Source of the DNA: Polaribacter sp. Hel_I_88
GTDB taxonomy: Bacteria > Bacteroidota > Bacteroidia > Flavobacteriales > Flavobacteriaceae
Length of the DNA stretch: 64,000 nucleotides
Assembly (NCBI RefSeq): GCF_000687935.1
Contig: NZ_JHZZ01000001.1
Span: 2,986,001 to 3,050,000 of the forward strand
Direction: 5' to 3'
A program made the translations under genes and the position numbers. Below, piece by piece: positions 53,906 to 61,570 of this stretch. Positions within the stretch are counted from its first letter, which is position 1. The number at the start of each line of letters is the position of its first letter. Below the pieces are notes generated by a model that saw only the letters and a program-made list of their open reading frames with translations, was not told where the DNA came from and did not search any database.

Positions 53906-54445
53906 TTAATTCAATTCATTTAATAAAGATGTATTGTCTATTGAGTTTATATAGTCCTCAATGCTTTCATCTTTAATTTCAGTAAATAAAAATTCGTTTT
54001 CTTCTAAAATATCATCTTCGTAAACTGTCGAAATATCAGTAGAATGAATTGTGTTTGTATCTAGCCAATATTCAATATCACTATTAGAAAGTGAATCTAA
54101 TGTTAGTTCATCAATGGTGTTAAAAACAAAAGCATTTAAACCAATAAATAAGATGATAGATGCAGCTGCTGCAATTGGAATCAATTTAAAAATACGTTCT
54201 TTAAAAGAAATAACTTTTGTTTCTTTTTCTTCGGATGAAATTCTTTGTAAAATGTTATTTTCTAAATCATCAAAATAATTTTCTGGTACTTTAAATGCAC
54301 TTTTGTTGCCAAAATTTTCTTCAGCAAGTTTTGTTAGAATGCTATCTTCTAAAGTATCAAAATAATTGGTTGGTGCAGAAAAACCAGTTTTTTTGCCAAC
54401 TTTATTGTTGATGTATTCAACGCTATTTTTTAGTTCATTTTCCAT
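53906..54445 (-). CDS. putative anti-sigma factor, single-pass membrane protein
   Basis: A 179-aa protein with a cytoplasmic N-terminal part, one transmembrane helix (about 89-108, LIPIAAAASIILFIGLNAFVF) and an acidic periplasmic tail (LEENEFLFTEIKDESIEDY). The cytoplasmic part has two copies of the motif F-x-[AV]-P-x-N-Y-F-D-x-L-E-x-x-I-L: residues 22-40 (FSAPTNYFDTLEDSIL) and 51-66 (FKVPENYFDDLENNIL). Its place between a sigma factor and a periplasmic protein indicates that it holds the sigma factor at the membrane. No zinc anti-sigma motif is present. Confidence 0.75.
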   Translation of the reverse strand: MENELKNSVEYINNKVGKKTGFSAPTNYFDTLEDSILTKLAEENFGNKSAFKVPENYFDDLENNILQRISSEEKETKVISFKERIFKLIPIAAAASIILFIGLNAFVFNTIDELTLDSLSNSDIEYWLDTNTIHSTDISTVYEDDILEENEFLFTEIKDESIEDYINSIDNTSLLNELN

Positions 54446-54476
54446 TGTTATTTAGACCTTTAAAATGCAAAAAGGT

Positions 54477-55025
54477 TTAATCTGTTTTTGTTTTTATATA
54501 TTTTTCTATTTTCTTAACTGCATGAAAATAAGACGCTTTTAATGCACCAACAGAGGTTTCTAAAATTTCTGATATTTGCCCATATTTTAATTCCTCAAAA
54601 TATTTCATATTAAAAACAAGCTGTTGTTTTACAGGTAAAGTAGCAATTGCTTTTTGTAAAATAAGTTGAATTTCATCACCAGAAAAATGCACATCACTTT
54701 CTAAAGTACTTGCCAATTGTTCATGATAATCAGAAATATCTACATTTCTTTCTTTGGCTCTCTTATTAATAAAAGTAATAGATTCGTTAGTGGCAATTCT
54801 ATACATCCAAGAATACAATTTACTTTCTCTATTAAATTTATTGATATTTCTAAAAATTTTAACGAAAGTATTTTGTAATACATCATCTGCATCATCATGT
54901 ACCAATACAATTTTACGAATATGCCAATACAAACGTTGTTTGTATTGCGTTATTAAAACACCAAAAGCTTTGTCTCTGGTTTTAGGATTCTGTAGTTGTT
55001 CTACTAATGTAATTTCGTCTATCAA
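54477..55025 (-). CDS. ECF sigma factor (operon with anti-sigma)
   Basis: A 182-aa sigma factor. Region 2: DADDVLQNTFVKIFRNINKFN and SWMYRIATNESITF; region 4: LPVKQQLVFNMKYFEELKYGQISEILETSVGALKASYFHAVKKIEKY. It is the first gene of the sigma / anti-sigma / periplasmic protein operon. The sigma-70 signature is clear; the stimulus is unknown but should come through the membrane anti-sigma factor. Confidence 0.93.
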   Translation of the reverse strand: MIDEITLVEQLQNPKTRDKAFGVLITQYKQRLYWHIRKIVLVHDDADDVLQNTFVKIFRNINKFNRESKLYSWMYRIATNESITFINKRAKERNVDISDYHEQLASTLESDVHFSGDEIQLILQKAIATLPVKQQLVFNMKYFEELKYGQISEILETSVGALKASYFHAVKKIEKYIKTKTD

Positions 55026-55078
55026 AAACCATTTTTATAATTAGACAGAAAAATAGAAAAAAGGTTTAATTAAGAGAT

Positions 55079-56527
55079 TTAATTTTTGCCTCTAGTTCTA
55101 GAGTAACCAAATAAACGTTTTTGTTTAATGGTTTCTGCAATACCTTCTGGTAACATTTCTTCCCAACCTTTTTCACCATCCATAATCATTTTTAAAACGG
55201 TTCTAGAAAAAATATCCAAACTATTTTTATCAAAATCTTTAATATCTACAAGTCTACCATTATTATTAAAAAACTTATACAATTCCTTAACTCTTGGGTG
55301 TACTTTTAAGTTGGTGCTGTTTATGTATTCATCAGCTTCTTGATCATGATAAGGATACATATAAACTTTTAAATCTCTGTGGAATAATTTACCAAAGGCT
55401 TCTAAAATACCACCACTTAAATCTCGATAGTATTTTTCTTCAAAAATTTGAATTAAATTGTAAACGCCCATAGCCAAAGCCATTCTTTCTTTGGTGAATT
55501 CGCTAAAATACTCTACCAATTTATAATATTGTTGAAAGCTGGTAATCATTACATTTTGTCCTAAAGAACATAGTAATTCTGCTCTGTCTAAAAAGTCTCT
55601 TTCATTAATTTTACCCTCTGCAGTTAAATTACTTAACGTAATTTCAAAAATAACTTGTGTTTTTTCCTCCTTTACTTTTGTTTCGTTTAAAAACATTTTT
55701 TTGGATTGTTCAAACATATCCATGTTTACTTTTGTAACAGGCCTAAAACTGCCACGTAAAGCTAAAATGTTTTTTTTGTAAAGTACTTGAGCAGGTAATA
55801 AGTTGTTTCCATCAGGTCCAAACATAACTGCGTTTGTCATGCCGTTTTTAAGGAGTTGTAAACTCATCAATCTGTTATCAACATACATAAAACGTGGCCC
55901 AGAGAAATTAATCATATCAATTTCTAGCTGATGATTTCCTAAGTTATCGTAAAAAGATTTTACCAATTCTTTAGGGTTATCATTTAAATAAAAAGCACCA
56001 TAAATTAAGTTTACACCCAAAATACCAAGCGTTTCCTGTTGCAAACGAGCATCTGTTTCTTTAAAACGTAAGTGCAAAACAATTTCATTATAACCTTCTA
56101 AAGGATCTAATTGAAAACGAATTCCAACCCAACCATGGCCTTTAAATTTTCTTGCAAAATCGATTGTTGTAACTGTATTTGCGTAACTAAAAAATAATTT
56201 ATCAGGATGTTTTTGTCTGCTTAACCTGTCTTCAATCAAGTCAATTTCATGACGTAACATGGTTTGCAAACGAGGTTGAGTTACATAACGTTTGTCTTCT
56301 TCCATTCCATAAATGGCGTCAGAGAAATCTTTATCATAAGCACTCATTGCTTTTGCAATAGTTCCAGAAGCAGCTCCAGATCTAAAGAAATTACGCGCAG
56401 TTTCTTGTCCTGCTCCAATTTCTGCAAAAGTTCCGTAAATATCTGTGTTTAAATTTATTCTTAATGCTTTACTTTTAGTAGTGGGTACACTACTAATTTC
56501 TTGATCTCCTCTTAAAGAAATTGCCAT
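55079..56527 (-). CDS. conserved flavobacterial protein of unknown function, 482 aa
   Basis: A 482-aa soluble protein without signal peptide, beginning MAISLRGDQEISSVPTTKSK. Notable segments are NLNTDIYGTFAEIGAGQETARNFF, HEIDLIEDRLSRQKHPDKLFFSYANTVTTIDFARK, GWVGIRFQLDPL and FSGPRFMYVDNRLMSLQLLKNGMTNAVMF. I recall the same N-terminus in other Bacteroidota proteins, with unhelpful names; there is no recognisable enzyme motif. It is transcribed toward the sigma factor gene after a gap of 53 bases, so a link is possible. Confidence 0.8.
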   Translation of the reverse strand: MAISLRGDQEISSVPTTKSKALRINLNTDIYGTFAEIGAGQETARNFFRSGAASGTIAKAMSAYDKDFSDAIYGMEEDKRYVTQPRLQTMLRHEIDLIEDRLSRQKHPDKLFFSYANTVTTIDFARKFKGHGWVGIRFQLDPLEGYNEIVLHLRFKETDARLQQETLGILGVNLIYGAFYLNDNPKELVKSFYDNLGNHQLEIDMINFSGPRFMYVDNRLMSLQLLKNGMTNAVMFGPDGNNLLPAQVLYKKNILALRGSFRPVTKVNMDMFEQSKKMFLNETKVKEEKTQVIFEITLSNLTAEGKINERDFLDRAELLCSLGQNVMITSFQQYYKLVEYFSEFTKERMALAMGVYNLIQIFEEKYYRDLSGGILEAFGKLFHRDLKVYMYPYHDQEADEYINSTNLKVHPRVKELYKFFNNNGRLVDIKDFDKNSLDIFSRTVLKMIMDGEKGWEEMLPEGIAETIKQKRLFGYSRTRGKN

Positions 56528-56604
56528 GTATGGATTTTTAATTTCGTAAACAAATGTACTAAATTAGAACGCTACCAGTCAATTTTTATCTTATTTTTGT
56601 TGCA

Positions 56605-57387
56605 ATGAATACTGATAAAAAACTGTTAACGATTACTTTTTTAGGAACAGGAACCTCACAAGGCATTCCAATGATTGCTAGTAAAGATCCTGTTTGTTTG
56701 TCAAAAGACATAAAAGACAAACGTTTAAGATCTTCTATTTTAATTTCTTGGGACGATGTAACATACACCATAGATTGTGGCCCAGATTTTAGACAGCAAA
56801 TGTTACGTGAAAATGTAGCGCTAATAAATGGCGTTTTTTTTACGCACGAACATTCAGATCACACAGCTGGGATTGACGATTTAAGACCTTATTGCTACAA
56901 AATAGGAGAGATGCCTATTTATCTAAATCAAAGAACTTTAGTTAGTTTGGAAAAACGATTTGAATATATTTTTTGCAAAGAAAATAGATATTCAGGAGCG
57001 CCAAGTGTGTGCCCAAATATTGTAGATGAAAACGCTTTTTACGTGGATGATTTAAAGGTAACTCCTATAGAAGTTATGCACGGAAATTTGCCAGTTACAG
57101 GCTATAGATTTCAAGATTTTGCGTATTTAACAGATGTTAAAAGTATTGAGAGTTCAGAAAAAGACAAGCTTAAAAATTTAGATGTTTTGGTTGTAAATGC
57201 TTTAAGAATTGAAGAACATCCCACGCATTTTAATTTACAAGAAGCCTTAAATTTTATAGAAGAATTGCAGCCTAAAAAAGCATATTTTACGCATATAAGC
57301 CATAAATTAGGTTTTCATGAACAGGTTACTAAAAATTTACCAAAAAATGTTTTTTTAGCTTTTGATGGTTTAAAAATTATTGTATAG
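56605..57387 (+). CDS. MBL-fold metallohydrolase, PhnP-like
   Basis: A 260-aa metallo-beta-lactamase-fold protein. It begins with ITFLGTGTSQGIP. The metal-binding motif HEHSDHTAGIDDLRP (HxHxDH) is present, with further His ligands in EVMHGNLPVTGYRF and AYFTHISHKLGFHE. It is likely a phosphodiesterase or cyclic phosphate hydrolase of the PhnP group; the substrate is unknown. It is upstream of the GTPase cluster on the same strand but separated by a promoter, so probably a separate unit. Confidence 0.88.
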   Translation: MNTDKKLLTITFLGTGTSQGIPMIASKDPVCLSKDIKDKRLRSSILISWDDVTYTIDCGPDFRQQMLRENVALINGVFFTHEHSDHTAGIDDLRPYCYKIGEMPIYLNQRTLVSLEKRFEYIFCKENRYSGAPSVCPNIVDENAFYVDDLKVTPIEVMHGNLPVTGYRFQDFAYLTDVKSIESSEKDKLKNLDVLVVNALRIEEHPTHFNLQEALNFIEELQPKKAYFTHISHKLGFHEQVTKNLPKNVFLAFDGLKIIV

Positions 57388-57411
57388 ATTTTTATAATTT
57401 GATATTTAGTG

Positions 57412-57419
57412 TATATTTG
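57412..57419 (+). promoter_or_regulatory. -7 promoter box of the GTPase-kinase cluster
   Basis: TATATTTG matches TAnnTTTG, 77 bases before the first ATG at 57497, in the only sizeable gap upstream of the four tightly packed genes. Confidence 0.5.
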
Positions 57420-57496
57420 TCTACAAAGCTATTATTTACAGCTATTTAGTGAAACCTAAAAAGTGTAAATAGCACTACCAATCTAACAAATATAAA

Positions 57497-57850
57497 ATGA
57501 CAAAAAATTCCGAAGAAAATAATGAACCAGCTTCTAACCAGCAAGTTGATTCTAGAATTGCAGCAGTAAGAGACCTGATATTTGGAGAAAATATCCAAAA
57601 ATACGATTCTGAAATTGCAGATGTTTACGATAAAATAAACATACTTCAAGAAAAAAATGCCAAAGCATTAGCTGATGCAGTAGCCAATATCGAAAATAAA
57701 CTAGCTGATTTAGAAAGTTTAGTAGATCATAGGTTTCAAGATATGACCGATGATTTAGATAAAAAATTGGCAGATTTAGATGATGAAAAAGCTGACAGAA
57801 GAAAATTAGGAAAAGCTTTAGAGAAAATTGCACAGATGTTGCAAGAATAA
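57497..57850 (+). CDS. coiled-coil protein, first gene of the small-GTPase cluster
   Basis: A 117-aa soluble protein. A conserved-looking head, DSRIAAVRDLIFGENIQKYDSEI (cited by its core RDLIFGENIQKY, about residues 25-36), is followed by a long heptad pattern (residues 40-110: DKINILQEKNAKALADAV, ENKLADLESLVDHRF, DKKLADLDDEKAD). It ends one base before the next gene. No catalytic motif. It is probably a structural or adaptor partner of the following roadblock-like protein and GTPase; I recall similar heads in cyanobacterial and other phyla's clusters, but this was not searched. Confidence 0.75.
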   Translation: MTKNSEENNEPASNQQVDSRIAAVRDLIFGENIQKYDSEIADVYDKINILQEKNAKALADAVANIENKLADLESLVDHRFQDMTDDLDKKLADLDDEKADRRKLGKALEKIAQMLQE

Positions 57851-58666
57851 ATGGAAAACCTACCTGTAGATCATAAAAAAGAAAATCGATTTGAACTACT
57901 AAAAGAACTTTTATTAACAGAAGACAGAAAAGAATTTGAATCTTTAAGAAATGAATTTTTAAAGAAAGAGGATTTTAAAAATGAGGTTAAACCTGTTATA
58001 GATAACAAAATTGACGATTTAAAAGATAATTTTTCTGATTATTTTGGCGATCAAGTTACGCAAGCTATAAAAGTTCAAATTAGAGAATCTCAAGACGAAG
58101 TCGTAGAAGCTCTTTACCCAATTATGGGTAAATTGATTCAGAAATTTATTGTCGCAGAAATTACAAAACTTTCAGATACCATTAATAAAACTATCAACGA
58201 TAAATTCTCATTAAAACATATTTTAAAAAGATTATTTAAAGGAAAAAAAACAGATGCAGAAGATGTTTTACAAACCGTTTTTGCAGCAACCATAGAAGAA
58301 GTTTTTGTGATTGAAGAAAACTCAGGTTTGTTAATTGGTAGTTATTCAAGAGGTAATATTGCAGATAAAGACATGATTTCTGGAATGTTAACCGCAATTA
58401 AATCTTTTGCTGAAGATGCCTTTTCTAAGCAAGGTCAAGATTTAGAAGATATTAAATTTGAAACTTTTCAGTTATCCATGTATAACTTTAAATCGATATA
58501 TATTGCCACTGCAACTTCTGGCGTTATTACTTCTGAATTCAAAGAAGAATTGTCAGACAACTTAAACACTTTAGCAGAAAAAATTTTACGAGATAGAACT
58601 TATTTATCAGATGAAATAAGGCTAAATGCTTTAATCGAAAACATTTTAATAAAAGCCCCAGCATAA
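57851..58666 (+). CDS. roadblock/longin-like signalling protein
   Basis: A 271-aa soluble protein. The first part (about 1-150) is helical with acidic and Lys-rich stretches, including an EALYPIMGKLIQKFIVAEITKL region. The last part (about 165-265) has the feel of a roadblock/longin fold: VFVIEENSGLLIGSYS, IADKDMISGMLTAIKSFAEDAF, then paired strands FQLSMYNFKSIYIATATSGVI. Larger relatives in other phyla that I recall carry a C-terminal OmpA domain, absent here. It follows the coiled-coil gene with no gap and precedes the GTPase by 13 bases; roadblock proteins commonly act as regulators of Ras-like GTPases. Confidence 0.72.
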   Translation: MENLPVDHKKENRFELLKELLLTEDRKEFESLRNEFLKKEDFKNEVKPVIDNKIDDLKDNFSDYFGDQVTQAIKVQIRESQDEVVEALYPIMGKLIQKFIVAEITKLSDTINKTINDKFSLKHILKRLFKGKKTDAEDVLQTVFAATIEEVFVIEENSGLLIGSYSRGNIADKDMISGMLTAIKSFAEDAFSKQGQDLEDIKFETFQLSMYNFKSIYIATATSGVITSEFKEELSDNLNTLAEKILRDRTYLSDEIRLNALIENILIKAPA

Positions 58667-58679
58667 AACTCTTTTCAAT

Positions 58680-59165
58680 ATGATTGCAAAAAAAGTACTT
58701 CTTGTTGGTAATTTTGGTGTTGGTAAAACATCTTTAATAAGGCAATTTGTTTTAAACGAATTTTCTGAAGATTATATTAGTACCATTGGAGTTCGAGTAA
58801 GTACAAAAATTGTAAGTTTAAATGGTGAGCAAATTAAACTGTTAATTTGGGATGTTGCTGGTACAAAAGATGATGAAAAAGTACCAAAAGCTTATTTTTT
58901 AGGAGCCAGTGCTGCTATGTATGTGTTCGATTTAAATAGAGAGGAAACCTATTTAAATTTAAAAAATCAATTGGAAGTCGTTAAACAATTATCGGGTTTA
59001 AAAGAAATTTTAGTAGTTGGTAATAAAAAAGATTTGTTAACAGCTAACGAAATAGATCAAGTTAAAAAAATAATTGAAATTCCTGTAGATTTAATTACCA
59101 GTGCAAAAGAAAACGAAAATGTAGAAGATGCTTTTACAATTCTTGCCAAACAATCTCTAAAATAA
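58680..59165 (+). CDS. Rab/Ras-like small GTPase
   Basis: A 161-aa GTPase domain only. G1 GNFGVGKT (10-17), a switch-I Thr in EDYISTIGV, G3 WDVAG (57-61), G4 NKKD (115-118) and G5 TSAKEN are all present. The residue after DVAG is Thr62 where Ras has Gln61, so intrinsic GTP hydrolysis may be slow and dependent on a partner. There is no C-terminal Cys for lipid attachment. It is similar to the prokaryotic Ras-like groups of unknown function. It lies between the roadblock-like protein and a histidine kinase, each 13 or 5 bases away, so it is part of one transcript. Confidence 0.92.
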   Translation: MIAKKVLLVGNFGVGKTSLIRQFVLNEFSEDYISTIGVRVSTKIVSLNGEQIKLLIWDVAGTKDDEKVPKAYFLGASAAMYVFDLNREETYLNLKNQLEVVKQLSGLKEILVVGNKKDLLTANEIDQVKKIIEIPVDLITSAKENENVEDAFTILAKQSLK

Positions 59166-59170
59166 AACTT

Positions 59171-60691
59171 TTGACGCCAGCTAAAATTGAAAATGTTTTT
59201 TTAGAAGTAATTACCAACCAACAAGGTATTATTAAAAACATACTTGCTGGTAAATTTGCTATTGAAGAGTTTGTTGTTGATACTTCAATTTTTGAAACTT
59301 GCCCATTTTTATTCGGAACTTTAGAGTTGCTTCCAGAAAAAGAGTCTTTTTTGATGGAAGGAATGGTGATCACTTCAAAAAATAAAGAATACAATACAGA
59401 TGTAGAATTGTTTAAAGATGGTGAAGAAATTACAATTTTACTACATAATAGAACAAGTGTTTATAAAGTTATTACTGAGTTAAATCAAAATAGGAATGAT
59501 TTATTTTTTATGAAAAGAGAAATTTCAGAGAAAAATAAAGAGTTGGCTATTTTAAGAAAAGCATCAGACAAAGCAAACGAAGAAAAGTCACGTTTTTTGG
59601 CAATTATGAGTCATGAAGTTCGGAATCCTTTAAACACCATTTTAGGATATACCAACATGATTGCTGAAGAAAATTTGAGCGATAAAGTTAGAGAATATGT
59701 GAGCTATTTAGCGTTTTCTGGTAAAAACTTAAAAGTTATTGTAGATGATATTTTAGATTTATCCAGAATTGAAGCTGGTAAATTAGAGTTGGCTTTAGAG
59801 GAAATTAACGTGAATAAAATTGTACAAAGTAATTTTATCAATTTTAAAAATCAGCATACAAACGATTTTGTTGCTTTAGAAATTTCTACTTCAACTAAAA
59901 TTCCAGCAACTTTAATAGGAGATGGAGTTAGAGTGAATCAAATTTTGGCGAATTTGATGAATAATGCACTTAAATTTACCAAAGAAGGTAAAGTTTCTGT
60001 TCAAACAGAAATTATATCAGAAAATGAAAAATCAGCTGAAATTAGATTCAAAATTACAGACACAGGCAGAGGAATGACTGATGAACAAACTGCAAAGATT
60101 TTTGAGGAATATAGGCAAACAGAATTAGATGATAACCGAGTTTTTGGGGGTGCAGGTTTAGGGTTATCAATTGTAAAACGTTTGGTGGGTGCTATGAATG
60201 GCTCTATAACTGTAGCAAGTAAATTGAATGTGGGCACAACTTTTTATGTGGAAATTCCGTTTAAAAAGGTTCTAAATACAGTTAAGAAGCCAATTACTGA
60301 AGTTGAAAAATCAACCAAAAAAAGTTTACAAGGAAAACGAATTTTATTGGCAGATGATGATTTGTTGAATCAAAAAATAACTTCACATATTTTAAATAAA
60401 GAAGAAGTAATTATAACTGTTGCAAAAAATGGCTTAGAAGCCTTAGAAATATTAAACGTACAAGATTTTGATCTTGCTATTTTAGATATTAACATGCCAG
60501 AAATAACAGGAGATACTTTAATTCAACAAAAAGCAACTTTTAAGAAAAACAATCAAATCCCGTTTTTAGCTTTAACAGGAAATGCCACACAAGAACACAA
60601 AGAAAATTATTTAAAAATTGGTTTTACAGATGTTATTTTTAAACCTTATAAGTTTGATGAATTGATTGGGAAAATTGAAGGGTGTTTGTAG
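59171..60691 (+). CDS. hybrid sensor histidine kinase / response regulator
   Basis: A 506-aa soluble two-component protein. N-terminal residues 1-120 form a PAS-like sensor without transmembrane segments. A coiled coil leads to a HisKA domain with phosphoacceptor His148 in MSHEVRNPLNTIL, then a HATPase domain (NQILANLMNNALKF, DTGRGMT, GGAGLGLSIVKR), and a receiver domain (about 382-506) with phosphoacceptor Asp439 in LAILDINMPEITG and Lys in VIFKPYKF. The start is a TTG, 5 bases after the GTPase stop. As the last gene of the cluster it is the likely output or input partner of the GTPase. Confidence 0.93.
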   Translation: MTPAKIENVFLEVITNQQGIIKNILAGKFAIEEFVVDTSIFETCPFLFGTLELLPEKESFLMEGMVITSKNKEYNTDVELFKDGEEITILLHNRTSVYKVITELNQNRNDLFFMKREISEKNKELAILRKASDKANEEKSRFLAIMSHEVRNPLNTILGYTNMIAEENLSDKVREYVSYLAFSGKNLKVIVDDILDLSRIEAGKLELALEEINVNKIVQSNFINFKNQHTNDFVALEISTSTKIPATLIGDGVRVNQILANLMNNALKFTKEGKVSVQTEIISENEKSAEIRFKITDTGRGMTDEQTAKIFEEYRQTELDDNRVFGGAGLGLSIVKRLVGAMNGSITVASKLNVGTTFYVEIPFKKVLNTVKKPITEVEKSTKKSLQGKRILLADDDLLNQKITSHILNKEEVIITVAKNGLEALEILNVQDFDLAILDINMPEITGDTLIQQKATFKKNNQIPFLALTGNATQEHKENYLKIGFTDVIFKPYKFDELIGKIEGCL

Positions 60692-60699
60692 GTGGTTTT

Positions 60700-60836
60700 G
60701 CTAACGTTTGTGTATAAGAAAAGTTATGTATTTTAAGTAATAAAGTTACTAAATAAAACACGGACCAAGAAAATCCTTGAGGATTTTCGTAAGTAAGCTT
60801 TTACCAGTATTTTTTTTATACTTTTTTGCAACTGGC
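60700..60836. repeat. imperfect inverted-repeat element beside the TA module
   Basis: Outer arms GTATAAGAAAAG (60712-60723) and, inverted, TTTTTTTTATAC (60810-60821) enclose a perfect 8-bp hairpin GAAAATCC-TTGA-GGATTTTC (60769-60788). The element begins GCTAACGTTTG and ends just before the toxin gene. The form recalls flavobacterial dispersed elements. Confidence 0.5.
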
Positions 60837-60841
60837 TTTAG

Positions 60842-61159
60842 TTATTTCGTTCGTTTTATTTTTAATGGATATTGTCGAGTATCAAAAACATCAGCGATTT
60901 TAATAAGTCCATTTTCAATATCTACTGAATAGATTATGTTATAGTTTGTATAAATTATATATCTGTACTCAGTTTTTCGTTCTTTAAGTAATTGCTCTTC
61001 TTGACCAATAAAAGATAAGTTTATTAATTTTTTTGGTTCATTAATGATTCCTTTAGTGATTTTTTTTGCTAATCTCTCGTTAACTTCTTTTTTATAATAT
61101 TCGTAAATTTTGTCAAGTTCAGTTTCTGCAAATTCAGACCAAATAATTTCAAATGTCAT
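60842..61159 (-). CDS. RelE/ParE-type toxin
   Basis: A 105-aa protein of the RelE/ParE fold: MTFEIIWSEFAETELDKIYEYYKKEVNERLAKKI at the N-terminus is described by its core SEFAETELDKIYEYY, then YRYIIYTNYNIIYSVD and IKIADVFDTRQYPLKI. It is encoded after its antitoxin with a 1-base overlap (shared ATG/TAA junction). It probably cleaves mRNA at the ribosome or inhibits gyrase; which one cannot be told from this sequence. Confidence 0.85.
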   Translation of the reverse strand: MTFEIIWSEFAETELDKIYEYYKKEVNERLAKKITKGIINEPKKLINLSFIGQEEQLLKERKTEYRYIIYTNYNIIYSVDIENGLIKIADVFDTRQYPLKIKRTK

Positions 61160-61389
61160 TATTCGTATTTCGCTAAAAGTTCAGAACTGCTTTTAAATCG
61201 ATTATTTTTAAAGTCAGATTCTGATTTGTCAATTCGTTCATTAAATTCAGCTATAGTCATTGGTTCAAGTATTTTCTCGGAAGTCTTTTTTTCTTTCCTT
61301 AATATTTTTTCAAGACGAGAAACGATATCTTCACTTTGAAGATTTAAAAATTCTTGTACAAATTCTATTTTTCGGGTTTCTAAACTCAT
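61159..61389 (-). CDS. antitoxin of the RelE/ParE-type module
   Basis: A 76-aa charged helical protein, TRKIEFVQEFLNLQSEDIVSRLEKILRKEKK at its core, with a disordered C-terminal part (MTIAEFNERIDKSESDFKNNRFKSSSELLAKYE, by its motif MTIAEFNERI) that would wrap the toxin. The position in front of the RelE/ParE gene with a 1-base overlap is the usual antitoxin-toxin order. Confidence 0.8.
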   Translation of the reverse strand: MSLETRKIEFVQEFLNLQSEDIVSRLEKILRKEKKTSEKILEPMTIAEFNERIDKSESDFKNNRFKSSSELLAKYE

Positions 61390-61570
61390 TTTAATTTGCT
61401 TTTACCAAAGATACTAAAATTTCAATTTATTATCTATTTTTCTTTAATTGATGGATTTTTATTTGCTTGTTGTTAACTTGGTTAAATATTACGAGTATTA
61501 ATTCGTTATATGTAAAGTTAACGAAGTTAAGAGATTAAAAAATAAAAAATCAACAGGAAAAATCCCCTTC

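Noticed and set aside
56592-56599. TATTTTTG as promoter of the MBL hydrolase
   Set aside because: Only 5 bases separate it from the ATG, so it would give a leaderless transcript; probably a chance match.
60700-61570. TA module as an integron cassette with attC ends
   Set aside because: The ends do not fit the RYYYAAC / GTTRRRY core rule and no integrase is seen; only an imperfect inverted repeat is supported.
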